DNA of 38,681 bases from Akkermansia sp. (lineage in GTDB: Bacteria; Verrucomicrobiota; Verrucomicrobiia; Verrucomicrobiales; Akkermansiaceae), in contig JAFWYD010000062.1 of assembly GCA_017517805.1 (NCBI GenBank), positions 1-38,681 of the forward strand. The letters are read 5' to 3'. The notes beneath the pieces are model-generated. The model was given only the letters and a program-made list of their open reading frames with translations. It ran no database searches and was not told the DNA's origin. Shown here one piece after another: positions 7,902 through 16,038 of the stretch; the first letter of the stretch is position 1; each line of letters opens with the position of its first letter. Position numbers and translations under genes: made by a program.

Positions 7902-8912
7902 TTAGTCACCTTTCTTGGTGCCTTGCTTCATGTTGAAGAAGTAGGCATCCAACTTATCAGCCAAGGCATTGGGAGTCTCGGCCGGGGCCGGATACATCGT
8001 CTTCAGATAGTGAGCCATGGCAACGGCCTCGCGGAAATCAGCCGGGGCGGCATTCCACACTTCCTTGCGCATGGGGAGAGTCACCTTAGCGGCATATTCC
8101 TGCACACCCGGCATAGCCCAGAGCAGAGCCATAGCGCGGTTGAGTGCATCCGCCGGCAGCTGCTTCTGCATACCGTGCATGCTCATCACAGCCTGGCAGT
8201 ATAAGTCGACAGCAACACTCGCAGCCTTCACCTTATCGGCAGCGATGGTAGCCTGCACCTGCTCGGCAGGCACCATAGCGGCAGCGCCACGGGCCAGAGC
8301 ATAGCGCAGCCATGCATTGCTTTCGCTATCCAGGTTGCGGCCATGCGCCTTGAGGGTGGCTTCCACAGCAGTCTTGATATCTGCGAATGATTCGGGCTTA
8401 TCCGTAATCATCCCCACTACCTTGGCAGCAGCTACCCGGGCAGCATCCGAGCCATTCAGCACGGAAGCGCCCGGAAGATCTGCCGAAAGAGTCTTGGCGG
8501 CAGCCACATCAAGCAGGCGCACAGCACAGGTCAGCTCATACAGGGCAGACATGGTGCAGGGAGAGCCAGGCAGACCAGCAAAGGCAGCATATTTTTTCTT
8601 GACGGAGGCAAACCCCTTGCGGGCATCTGCCAGCTCGCCACCGTAGTAGTCGCGCAGGGCAGAGGCCATATCGTTCGGGGTCTGGATGTAGAACATCTTG
8701 CAGGTGGAGGCCTTGGCCTGCATCAGCTGGTCTGTTCCCTTCTGCATGTAGAAGAAGGTACCATTGCCATCCCCTCGCTCCAACTCAATCAGGGCGGGTT
8801 TATCACCAGGCATCTGCACATAGGCGCTCAGCTTGGGTGCCTGCTGAGCCTCAGCAAAATGCACACACGAGAGGGCTGCAAGTGCAAATCCGATATTTTT
8901 AAGCGATTTCAT
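7902..8912 (-). CDS. Exported protein of unknown function at the end of the exb operon
   Basis: The 336-residue product carries a Sec signal peptide (MKSLKNIGFALAALSCVHF, cleavage likely after AEA at residue 22). The mature part is alanine-rich and mostly helical, with segments such as AARVAAAKVVGMI and ALARGAAAMVPAEQVQATI, compatible with degenerate helical repeats. I recognise no family. It begins 24 bases after the stop of the 1129-residue repeat protein with no terminator between them, so the two are co-transcribed. Both are exported and helical, which suggests that they act together in the periplasm. Confidence 0.8.
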   Translation of the reverse strand: MKSLKNIGFALAALSCVHFAEAQQAPKLSAYVQMPGDKPALIELERGDGNGTFFYMQKGTDQLMQAKASTCKMFYIQTPNDMASALRDYYGGELADARKGFASVKKKYAAFAGLPGSPCTMSALYELTCAVRLLDVAAAKTLSADLPGASVLNGSDAARVAAAKVVGMITDKPESFADIKTAVEATLKAHGRNLDSESNAWLRYALARGAAAMVPAEQVQATIAADKVKAASVAVDLYCQAVMSMHGMQKQLPADALNRAMALLWAMPGVQEYAAKVTLPMRKEVWNAAPADFREAVAMAHYLKTMYPAPAETPNALADKLDAYFFNMKQGTKKGD

Positions 8913-8936
8913 ATTTATGGAATAGGGGTGTATATG

Positions 8937-11900
8937 TTACTTCTTCTTGCTGCTCTGAAGATTGCGCTGGAATTCCTTATTAGCCTTATCTTCCTTCATC
9001 ACAGCGGGGTCGGTACCGTAGTTATGCACAGCGGAAAGCACCTTGTTGAACTCGTCTCGCTCCTCGGGGGTAAGCTTGGCTTCCACACCACTGCGGCGGA
9101 TGAGGTTCACATAGAGCTGACCCGTGTTCCAGGCCGTCCAGCGGTCGGAGTTCTGGAATCCCTTCTGCAGGCGGTCACCCTGGGCAGGATTGTTACGCTT
9201 CCAGAAGATTTCCATGATAGCCAGACATGCCTTGGCAGAGTAACCCACCTTGCCCTTGTACTGGTTGAACAGGTTCATGTAGGCCAGAAGGGCGTTCTTC
9301 GGGTCGTTGGCCAGTGTGTAGGCCTCGCCCTGCATGAGCATCACATCCAGTCGGTCGCGCTGGTTCTGGCGGTTCTTCATGTACTTGTTCGTCGTCTCCA
9401 CGGCTGCCGCGGCATTGCCGGTGCGCAGGTGCAGCTTGGTCAGGCCCACAAGGGCCGGGCCACCCACGTTCGGATCCGGGTTGGACGACACCTCGGTGTA
9501 GAGGTCTGCCGAGCGCTTCTGCTTGGCAGCATCCTTAGAGAAGGCCAGGGCATTGGCCATACCAAGCTTGGCATCGGCCACCAGATCGCTGTTGCGGCCA
9601 ATCACAGCCTCATAGTAGGCCTCAGCCTGACCGAGTTCTTCAGTACGGGCAGAGGGATCCGGGAACTTGGAAACATACTTCACGAGGTAATCACCCACCT
9701 GCACGCAGATGTAGTTGGTGAGGTCCTCCGGCTTGAAGGTATTGGTCATATCGCGGAATACCCCAAGGATCTGCTCTTCCATCTTCTCCTTAGCAGCCTT
9801 ATCTTCCTTCAGCCCGGCCAGCTCCTGGTTCATGGAGTTAATCTGAGCCATGCGGAAGATAGCGTTGGCATACTTATCGTTCGGGTCGATACCGGGGAAG
9901 CTGGTGAAATGAGCAGTCTTCTCCTCCAGGGTCAGCGTCTTGCCCAGGTAGTTCTTGTTACCATCCACATAGGCAGCCACGTACGAATTGATGGTCTTTT
10001 CCAGCTCGGGGTCAGACTTCTCATTCTTGAACATATAGGTGGCTTCGCGGGCAATAATGGTCTGAGCACGCTGGATGGCGTTCTCAAAGTCGGCCTTGTC
10101 CTTCACCATGGTCAGGTACAGGGAAACCATCGGCAACGAGAAAGGATCACCCTCGGCATCGCCTTCCTTCCAGAAGCGCTCTGCGTACTCGCGGCAACGA
10201 GCCTTGGCGGCCTCTTCGCTCTCACCCTCATTCGGATACTCGCCAGCATAAGAAGCCAGCCAGAACAGGGCATTGGCGGCCGTGGAGCGACCACTCTTTG
10301 TACCCAGCTTCACACCACCGGCTGCTGCACGCTCGAGGCGGGGCATCGAGGTAGCCTTCACGGCATCATCCGTATGGTTAAGCAGCATGCCGGCAGCAAG
10401 CAGTTCCGCGGTGGGATACAGGTCGCTCTCCGGCCAGTTCTTGCAGATGTGATCGCAGTACTTGATGGCGGCTTTCTTATCCTCCTCTGCGCTCTTATCA
10501 TCGGGAGCAGCAGCGCTACGCTTCATGAGCTGATCTATGGCACCGTAGTACATCTTATCAGCCAGCGGCGCATTCTTCAGATCCGGGTCGGTGTACTTGG
10601 CAGCGTACTTCTCGAAGGTGCTGATGGCATTGTCGCGCTGGGCCGGGTCCTTGGCAGCCAGGCGGGCATACGCATCCATCAGGAAGAAGTAGGTGTAGTT
10701 ATCGTAGTTGGCAGCCTGCTCCGGCTTGAGGGCATCCTTGCCTTCAGCAGCCTTCATCTCATCGCTCTCGATGAGCTCAGTAGCAGTCTTGACCACATCT
10801 TCCCAGGCACCGAGCTGGTAGTGGGAAGCCACAATCATGTAACGGGCCGTGAGGTACAGCTTGTTGGTCTTATCATCCTTGAAGTGCTCAAGCACCTCCT
10901 GAGCACAGGGAATCACATTCTGCCAGTCCTTGTCGTCCACAGCGCGAGTCATCTTCTGGAACACAAGAATCTTGGTCTGGTCGCCCATATCCTCGCCTTC
11001 CAGCATCTTCTCATACTTCAGGGCGGCATCATCATCACCAGTCATGCGGCAAAGCGCACCCAGCTGCATGATGACCATGTTGCGGAGCGGAGCCGGCTCA
11101 GCCCCTTCACCCTTAGCCGGGCGGGCCAGCTTACCAAAGCGGTCATAAAGCAGCTGGAACCCGCCCTTGGCCAGGCGGTTCGAGCCGAAATCCTTGGCAA
11201 TCGTTGCAGTGGAGAGGATGGAGAAGCCATCGAACAAAGCCCCCTGCTCCTCCAGCTTCTTATAGCTGGCATAAAGCTTGCGGCTACTCTCAGAGGACAT
11301 GCGGACACCCGTGCCGCGGTCCACCAGCGGCTTCTTGTATGCACCAAGTCCCTTGATGAGATTGGCCAGAGAAGTGCGGGCGGCAGGCATATCAGTCACC
11401 AGGCCGAACAGAGTGTTAGCCGTGCGGGCAGCTTCAACCGCCTGTTCATTGTTACCGGCACGCAAGGCATCATCCATCACCTTGTAGGCGCGCTGGCCCA
11501 GATTGTAGAACTTATTCGAGTTGCGGGCCGCGCGAGCCGGATCCAGATTGTAGCTGGCGGGGCTCGACTCAATCAGCTTGTACACCCAGCCGACATTCTC
11601 AGGGTTGGAGATAGCCACATTCACGATGGTGTTCAGACCCTCCATAGCCATTTCATCAGGCACGCGGCCCTTCACCTTGCGGCTCATCTCCAGATACTCG
11701 GCTGCCTTCTTGAAATCAGGCTTTTCCTTCAGGATGTTGGCCTGCACCAGGATGAAGCAAATCTGACCTTCCATCTTCTGCTTCTTTTCCGTGGCACTCA
11801 CCTTGCCGCTCTGCACCAGGCCCAGGTACTTCTCGAAGCAGGCAATGGCATCCTCGAACTTACTCTTATCGCCATTGTCCTTACCCGCCTCGCCGACACC

Positions 11901-12326
11901 CTGCTTGTAGCGGCAATTGCCCATCTGGAACAGAGCATAGGTGAAGAACGGCTCATAAGCCTCTGGCTGACCGGGGATATTCTCCTTTGCCTTGGCCAGC
12001 AGAGCGGGGGCCTTCCACTTCGGCTCATCCATGAAAGCCTTGAAGGCATTGTACGCTTCTTCATACATGCCAGCGTTGAAATAAACAACGGCCTTTTCCC
12101 AGGCATAGTAAGGCAGCACATAGGAGAACTGCTTAGCCGTAGCACCATTGCCACTAAAGCGCTTGATCACCATGTCGCAGAGCTTCACGGCATCCTCGGT
12201 CTTCTTCTGCTTCGACAAAGCCTTCACCTTGTTCAGAGAAGCCAGCGGATCCTGCGCCTGACATACCATGGGCATGCTCAGTGCCAAAGCGGCCATCACA
12301 GATACTGCTGTGGTATAAGTATTCAT
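8937..12326 (-). CDS. Very large exported TPR-type helical-repeat protein
   Basis: The 1129-residue product has a Sec signal peptide (cleavage likely after VCQA, residue 24) and then runs of paired helices resembling tetratricopeptide repeats. Examples are KTEDAVKLCDMVIKRFSG near the start, FNAGMYEEAYNAFKAFMDE, FEDAIACFEKYLGLVQSGK, and PKNALLAYMNLFNQYKGK near the end. It has no transmembrane helix after the signal peptide. TPR arrays scaffold protein complexes. Its position directly behind exbB and two exbD genes suggests a periplasmic partner of that proton-driven motor. The opposite strand holds an equally long open frame, which I regard as a codon-bias shadow. Confidence 0.9.
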   Translation of the reverse strand: MNTYTTAVSVMAALALSMPMVCQAQDPLASLNKVKALSKQKKTEDAVKLCDMVIKRFSGNGATAKQFSYVLPYYAWEKAVVYFNAGMYEEAYNAFKAFMDEPKWKAPALLAKAKENIPGQPEAYEPFFTYALFQMGNCRYKQGVGEAGKDNGDKSKFEDAIACFEKYLGLVQSGKVSATEKKQKMEGQICFILVQANILKEKPDFKKAAEYLEMSRKVKGRVPDEMAMEGLNTIVNVAISNPENVGWVYKLIESSPASYNLDPARAARNSNKFYNLGQRAYKVMDDALRAGNNEQAVEAARTANTLFGLVTDMPAARTSLANLIKGLGAYKKPLVDRGTGVRMSSESSRKLYASYKKLEEQGALFDGFSILSTATIAKDFGSNRLAKGGFQLLYDRFGKLARPAKGEGAEPAPLRNMVIMQLGALCRMTGDDDAALKYEKMLEGEDMGDQTKILVFQKMTRAVDDKDWQNVIPCAQEVLEHFKDDKTNKLYLTARYMIVASHYQLGAWEDVVKTATELIESDEMKAAEGKDALKPEQAANYDNYTYFFLMDAYARLAAKDPAQRDNAISTFEKYAAKYTDPDLKNAPLADKMYYGAIDQLMKRSAAAPDDKSAEEDKKAAIKYCDHICKNWPESDLYPTAELLAAGMLLNHTDDAVKATSMPRLERAAAGGVKLGTKSGRSTAANALFWLASYAGEYPNEGESEEAAKARCREYAERFWKEGDAEGDPFSLPMVSLYLTMVKDKADFENAIQRAQTIIAREATYMFKNEKSDPELEKTINSYVAAYVDGNKNYLGKTLTLEEKTAHFTSFPGIDPNDKYANAIFRMAQINSMNQELAGLKEDKAAKEKMEEQILGVFRDMTNTFKPEDLTNYICVQVGDYLVKYVSKFPDPSARTEELGQAEAYYEAVIGRNSDLVADAKLGMANALAFSKDAAKQKRSADLYTEVSSNPDPNVGGPALVGLTKLHLRTGNAAAAVETTNKYMKNRQNQRDRLDVMLMQGEAYTLANDPKNALLAYMNLFNQYKGKVGYSAKACLAIMEIFWKRNNPAQGDRLQKGFQNSDRWTAWNTGQLYVNLIRRSGVEAKLTPEERDEFNKVLSAVHNYGTDPAVMKEDKANKEFQRNLQSSKKK

Positions 12327-12372
12327 AAATATATCTCTTTTGGTTGAAAATTTTCGGGAGTTTCAAGGACAA

Positions 12373-12416
12373 AGAAGGGGAGCACGCGGATTCTGTTTCC
12401 GTCACGCCCCCCTTCT
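12373..12416 (-). other. Hairpin between the second exbD and the repeat-protein gene
   Basis: On the minus strand AGAAGGGG and CCCCTTCT form an 8-bp outer stem with a smaller CGGA/TCCG helix inside, followed by TTTGTCCTTG. The T run is poor. It could act as a partial terminator or an mRNA-stabilising structure, setting the ratio of ExbD to the large repeat protein. Confidence 0.45.
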
Positions 12417-12432
12417 ATCCCTGATTTGAGGG

Positions 12433-12924
12433 TTACTCCTGGGCGGCTGTATTCAGACCCACAGTCGAAATACCGGCTTCGGAAAGCGCGGCCATCACGT
12501 CCACGATGCGCTGGTGCGGCGTTGCCGGAGCACCTTCCACCATGACGATGGGATTCGTATCTGCAGCCTTGGCAGCTTCTGCCAGGTTCTTGAGAGCTTC
12601 CACCAACTCTCCCAGTTCGCGTTCCTCACGATACTCAGGAGAACGGGGATCCAGCCCGGGATTAATGGCACCGCCCATGGGCATGTCGCCATTCCAGTAA
12701 ATTGCACCAGAGGCCTCTACCTTGATGCGTCCGGGTTCCAGGGGCGGCGGGGTACCGCTGCCGGTGGAGTTGCCGGGCAGAGAAACGCTCAGGCGTTTCT
12801 CACTCACCAGTGAAGTTGCCACAATGAAGTAGATGAGCAGAAGGAAGCAGGCATCCATCATTGAGGACATGTTCATCTGCGGCTCCTCCTCAGGTTCTGC
12901 CTCGCGCTGTTTGCGTCTTGCCAT
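12433..12924 (-). CDS. ExbD/TolR-family biopolymer transport protein (second copy)
   Basis: ExbD/TolR proteins are single-helix partners of ExbB/TolQ in proton-driven inner-membrane motors. The 163-residue product has a charged cytosolic N-terminus (MARRKQREAEPEEEP) and the helix NMSSMMDACFLLLIYFIVAT. In this helix the membrane Asp (residue 26) sits where the family's essential proton-carrying Asp lies. A periplasmic domain follows (SVSLPGNSTGSG, then IVMVEGAPATPHQRIVDVMA and AALSEAGISTVGLNT). An insert of about 40 residues in the periplasmic part is longer than in typical ExbD. It starts 26 bases after the other exbD. Confidence 0.92.
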   Translation of the reverse strand: MARRKQREAEPEEEPQMNMSSMMDACFLLLIYFIVATSLVSEKRLSVSLPGNSTGSGTPPPLEPGRIKVEASGAIYWNGDMPMGGAINPGLDPRSPEYREERELGELVEALKNLAEAAKAADTNPIVMVEGAPATPHQRIVDVMAALSEAGISTVGLNTAAQE

Positions 12925-12950
12925 AATTCAGTAATCTTTCTTGTTAATGA

Positions 12951-13469
12951 TTATCTAGCCGGCAGGGTACCGAACACCACATTGGACAAACCAGCCGCTG
13001 CAGCGCAACGGATAACCGTAGCAGAACGCTCCCAGGGAGCATTCTGGTCACCACGCACGTAGAGACGAATCATGTTCGGATCGATGTTCTTGGCCTTCCA
13101 CATCTCAATCTGCTTGGTGATGAAGTCGGTCAGGTCCTGAGTCTGCTGAGCCTGGTAGCCGATGGTCTTGGCACCATCGGACACGCTCCACACAGTACCG
13201 GGAGCATAGCTTTCGCCGAACTTGGTAGCGGTGCGCTCATCCATCTTCTCCACATCGGGGAACACGTTGACCACCACGCAACCCTTGGCCTCCTTCATCT
13301 CTGAGCAAGTGACCGCATTGGGCATCTTGACGCAGGGATCCTTAGCCACCGTAATCTGAGAGGCGTTCACCACGAAGAAAATAATCAGCAGGAAGCAGGC
13401 ATCCATCATCGAGGACATGTTCAGCTCTGCCTTCGTATCATCTTCGGCTCGTGCTTTTTTCTTTGCCAT
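12951..13469 (-). CDS. ExbD/TolR-family biopolymer transport protein (first copy)
   Basis: This 172-residue protein has the same plan as its downstream neighbour: a basic N-terminus MAKKKARAEDDTKAE and the helix NMSSMMDACFLLIIFFVVNA with the conserved membrane Asp. Its periplasmic domain includes VTCSEMKEAKGCVVVNVFPD and ends with the ExbD-like IRLYVRGDQNAPWERSATVI and AAAAGLSNVVFGTL. The first helices of the two ExbDs are almost identical while their periplasmic parts differ widely. This points to an old duplication with specialised periplasmic roles, perhaps a mixed dimer. Confidence 0.92.
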   Translation of the reverse strand: MAKKKARAEDDTKAELNMSSMMDACFLLIIFFVVNASQITVAKDPCVKMPNAVTCSEMKEAKGCVVVNVFPDVEKMDERTATKFGESYAPGTVWSVSDGAKTIGYQAQQTQDLTDFITKQIEMWKAKNIDPNMIRLYVRGDQNAPWERSATVIRCAAAAGLSNVVFGTLPAR

Positions 13470-13497
13470 ATAAAATTTGACAGGGATTCTATGTTAC

Positions 13498-13533
13498 GCC
13501 GGCCTTGAGCTACTCGCAGGCATCAAGACCGGC
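13498..13533 (-). other. Intercistronic hairpin between exbB and the first exbD
   Basis: An 11-bp inverted repeat (GCCGGTCTTGA / TCAAGGCCGGC on the minus strand, one G-U pair) with a 14-base loop fills the 82-base gap after the exbB stop. No T run follows, so it is more likely a 3'-end stabiliser or RNA processing site, letting ExbB be made in excess of ExbD, than a terminator. Confidence 0.5.
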
Positions 13534-13551
13534 CCGGAATACTGGGAGGAA

Positions 13552-14406
13552 TCAGGCTTCCTCCTCTTCCTCTGCTTCTTCCTCGTATTCCTCCTCTTCG
13601 GCTTCTTCGTCATCGCCACCGAAGCCTTCGGGGATACGGGCAAGCATAGCCTCGCCATTCAGCGTGTTGATGGCAGCATTCATCATATCCTCAACGGCAT
13701 TGATGCATTCTGCCTCACGAGCCTTGGCGCTCTTGTTGAGGAAGTAGAACACCGGAAGAGCGATAAGGGAGATAATCAGACCCCAGAAGGTGGTAAGAAG
13801 TGCCACGGAGATGGAGCCTGCAAGCGTGGTCGGGTCAGCCTGGCCGGTTTCAGCCAGCACGGCGAAGGCTTCCACCATACCCTGAATCGTACCGAACAGA
13901 CCGATGGTCGGAGCGGTGGAACCGCAAAGGGCGAGCAGATCCACGAAGCGCATCAGAGCCGGACGCTCATTGGCAGTAAAATCAGCCACGGCATCGGACA
14001 CAGCATCCTTGCCCAGGTCTTCGGGGCGGTTGGCATCAACATTCGGCAGAGCATAAGCCACCAGACGGCCCAGGTAGGTGGGACTTTCGGTAGCAAGCTT
14101 GATGGCAGACTGCACGCGGCACTCGCTCATGAGGGCAACGAGTTCATCTCGCAGAGCGGCAGGAGCAAAGTGCTTCTTGTTGAGCTGCATGACGGTGTAC
14201 ACCACCAGCATCAGGGTGATGAAGAACAGAATCACCAGGGGAATCATGGTCCAACCACCATCAATGACCCACTTCTGGAGCATGTTGGTCTGCTTGGCGG
14301 CAGCTTCGCCTTCTTCCTGTGCAAGCACAAGGCCGGGGAGAGTAATCATTGCAGCAGTCATCAGGGACAGCGCACGAACACTAAAACGAGTAATCATGGA
14401 TTTCAT
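13552..14406 (-). CDS. MotA/TolQ/ExbB-family proton channel protein with signal peptide and acidic tail
   Basis: ExbB/TolQ proteins form the pentameric proton channel that energises outer-membrane processes. The 284-residue product starts with a cleavable-looking signal peptide (ALSLMTAAMITLPGLVLA, then QEEGEAAAKQ). It has a first membrane helix (TMIPLVILFFITLMLVVYTV) and the conserved block LLALCGSTAPTIGLFGTIQG (about residues 158-177) leading into helix two. A third helix (VALLTTFWGLIISLIALPVF) follows. It ends with about 20 residues of Glu with few other residues, which is unusual for the family. It heads the operon with two exbD genes and two exported helical proteins; no tonB is seen. 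Confidence 0.93.
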   Translation of the reverse strand: MKSMITRFSVRALSLMTAAMITLPGLVLAQEEGEAAAKQTNMLQKWVIDGGWTMIPLVILFFITLMLVVYTVMQLNKKHFAPAALRDELVALMSECRVQSAIKLATESPTYLGRLVAYALPNVDANRPEDLGKDAVSDAVADFTANERPALMRFVDLLALCGSTAPTIGLFGTIQGMVEAFAVLAETGQADPTTLAGSISVALLTTFWGLIISLIALPVFYFLNKSAKAREAECINAVEDMMNAAINTLNGEAMLARIPEGFGGDDEEAEEEEYEEEAEEEEEA

Positions 14407-14521
14407 AGCTTGGTAATGCAGAATTGACCCCTCTATTTAATCACATTCTCCCAACTAAGCAAGAAAGAAGTTCAAATTCGTCTTTTTTTCATGAAAAAAA
14501 ATCTGATTTTCCGCGTATGAG

Positions 14522-15583
14522 TCAGGGCCTCACGGCCGCGGCTGCGCGGATTTTGGCAGCAAGGCCGGCATTTTCCTGCACTCCGGCAAACACCCCTGCC
14601 CCGGCTCCGCATGCATAAACCGGAACCGCCACACCGCTGTGGTCAAACGTGCTGAAATGCCCTTTCACCGTGCCTTTTTCCTTGTCTCCACCCAGAATAG
14701 ACAGACCGCCGGTCTGGTGATCAGCAGTCACGACCAGCAGGGTATCCGGGTGTTTCCTCATCCATTGGAGCACCACACCCACCGCCTGGTCAAAGTCCAG
14801 CGTCTCACGTACCGTCTCGGGCAGGTCCTTCACATGGGCTGACACATCTATCTTCGAGCCTTCCACCATCAGGAAAAAGCCCTGTTCATCCTGCTCCAAC
14901 ACACAGAGCGCTTTCGCTACCATCTGCGGCAGCCAGGTGCCACGCTGGCTGGCTGGCGGGCATTCGCCATCGGCCACCAGCTCCAGCAATCGGCAGTTTT
15001 TCTGCAAACGCTCTTTCTGTTCAGTTGAAAAATCTGCCGCGCCACCACCCGCCACTACATCGAACCCCGCCCCGACCAGAGCCTCAGCTATGGCCGGCGT
15101 ATCCTTCCGTCTTTTCACATGGGCATAAAAGGCTGCAGGTGTGGCATCAGTCACCGATTTAGTCACCACGATTCCTGTTGCTTTACCGACCCGCTGCATC
15201 TGAACAGCCAACGAGTCTACGGGCACCCCGTGCGTATCAACACCTACCTGCCCATTGCGGGTCTTGCAGCCGCATGCAATCGCGGTGCCTCCGGCTGCGG
15301 AATCAGTAATGGTATGCGAGGCCGAAGTAGTGATGGAAAAACCAGTCACCGGCAGGGAGGTGATATTCAACTTCCCCTGGTTGCAGAGCCAGGCCGCCCA
15401 CACATGCTCCGCCCCCATACCATCCCCAATCATCAGAATCACATTACGCGCGGGGTGTTTTGTCGCCGCAGGCATGGCAGACGGAGACTCCACCTCGTGC
15501 GCGCGCGCATGCGTATAGGTATGACTTGAGCACGAAGCAAGACAACTCGCCAACAAGGCCACTATCAATACAATGTTCTTCAT
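14522..15583 (-). CDS. Alkaline phosphatase family lipoprotein
   Basis: The 353-residue product belongs to the PhoA-type alkaline phosphatases, periplasmic metalloenzymes that hydrolyse phosphomonoesters. Visible are the metal ligand motif MIGDGMG (residues 51-57), the nucleophile motif TDSAAGGTA with Ser at 95, MVEGSKID near 246, and ADHQTGGLS, where most relatives have ADHETGG. The usual AGH after SKID reads SAH. These changes suggest adjusted metal or substrate preference. The N-terminus looks like a lipoprotein signal (LIVALLASCLASCSS), so the enzyme is probably membrane anchored. It is a single gene upstream of the exb operon on the same strand. No terminator with a long T run was found between them. 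Confidence 0.93.
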   Translation of the reverse strand: MKNIVLIVALLASCLASCSSHTYTHARAHEVESPSAMPAATKHPARNVILMIGDGMGAEHVWAAWLCNQGKLNITSLPVTGFSITTSASHTITDSAAGGTAIACGCKTRNGQVGVDTHGVPVDSLAVQMQRVGKATGIVVTKSVTDATPAAFYAHVKRRKDTPAIAEALVGAGFDVVAGGGAADFSTEQKERLQKNCRLLELVADGECPPASQRGTWLPQMVAKALCVLEQDEQGFFLMVEGSKIDVSAHVKDLPETVRETLDFDQAVGVVLQWMRKHPDTLLVVTADHQTGGLSILGGDKEKGTVKGHFSTFDHSGVAVPVYACGAGAGVFAGVQENAGLAAKIRAAAAVRP

Positions 15584-15625
15584 GCAAAGGAGGGTAGCAC
15601 AATTTTACCCCTCGGGCAAGAACAC

Positions 15626-15657
15626 AAAAAGCCCGCCGATGCATCAACATCGGCGGG
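15626..15657 (-). terminator. Terminator of the small lipoprotein gene
   Basis: A perfect 10-bp stem CCCGCCGATG / CATCGGCGGG with a 6-base loop is followed on the minus strand by C and five T. It lies 24 bases after the stop at 15682 and isolates the phosphatase gene from upstream transcription. Confidence 0.92.
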
Positions 15658-15681
15658 ACAGTGCAAAAACTATTTCGCGGC

Positions 15682-15876
15682 TCACTTGTTCAGGCCATCG
15701 AGCACCTTGACAGGTTCCGTGGGGGCACCGGGCTGCTCGCCGGGAGCGCCGGGCATTTCCTCAGGAACGAGGTCGGTGGGCATCTTGCGAAGCTTGGGCA
15801 TAGCCTGAGTCTGGCAGCAGCAGGAAGTAAGAGCCACTGCAGAGACAACGGAAAGGATGAGGGCGGTGAATTTCAT
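15682..15876 (-). CDS. Small 64-residue lipoprotein of unknown function
   Basis: The product begins with a lipoprotein signal MKFTALILSVVSAVALTSC, where the Cys at about residue 19 would carry the lipid, followed directly by two more Cys. The mature part of about 45 residues is Pro/Glu/Gly-rich (PEEMPGAPGEQPGAPTEP) with no recognisable domain. It has its own promoter (15908-15936) and a strong terminator, so it is a genuine stand-alone gene. Its size recalls small structural envelope lipoproteins, but there is no specific similarity I can name. Confidence 0.8.
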   Translation of the reverse strand: MKFTALILSVVSAVALTSCCCQTQAMPKLRKMPTDLVPEEMPGAPGEQPGAPTEPVKVLDGLNK

Positions 15877-15907
15877 AAAAGAATATGGTTAGATGATTCC
15901 GATGTGT

Positions 15908-15936
15908 ATTCAAGCAAATTCGCTCAAAATAGTCAA
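15908..15936 (-). promoter_or_regulatory. Promoter of the small lipoprotein gene
   Basis: Minus strand TTGACT (15931-15936) and TTGAAT (15908-15913) are 17 bases apart, and the predicted start near 15901 gives a leader of about 25 bases. The -35 box is near consensus, the -10 box four of six. Confidence 0.55.
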
Positions 15937-16038
15937 TACAAATTTTATCAATCCAACACTTTTTGAGCGATTCCGGGCAAGCGGCAGCATTAAACGCTTG
16001 AAAAATGAGGGGCAGCCTGATATAAGAGGAACCGACTT

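Noticed and set aside
8859..12347. Open frame of 1162 codons on the plus strand opposite the large repeat protein
   Set aside because: It lies fully antisense to a gene with a signal peptide and helical repeats. Its translation has no domain and is rich in His/Leu/Ile, as expected from the reverse of GC-biased codons.
14470..14512. T8/A7 inverted repeat before the exbB gene as a terminator of the phosphatase gene
   Set aside because: The stem consists almost only of A-T pairs and would be too weak; it may simply be an AT-rich promoter region.
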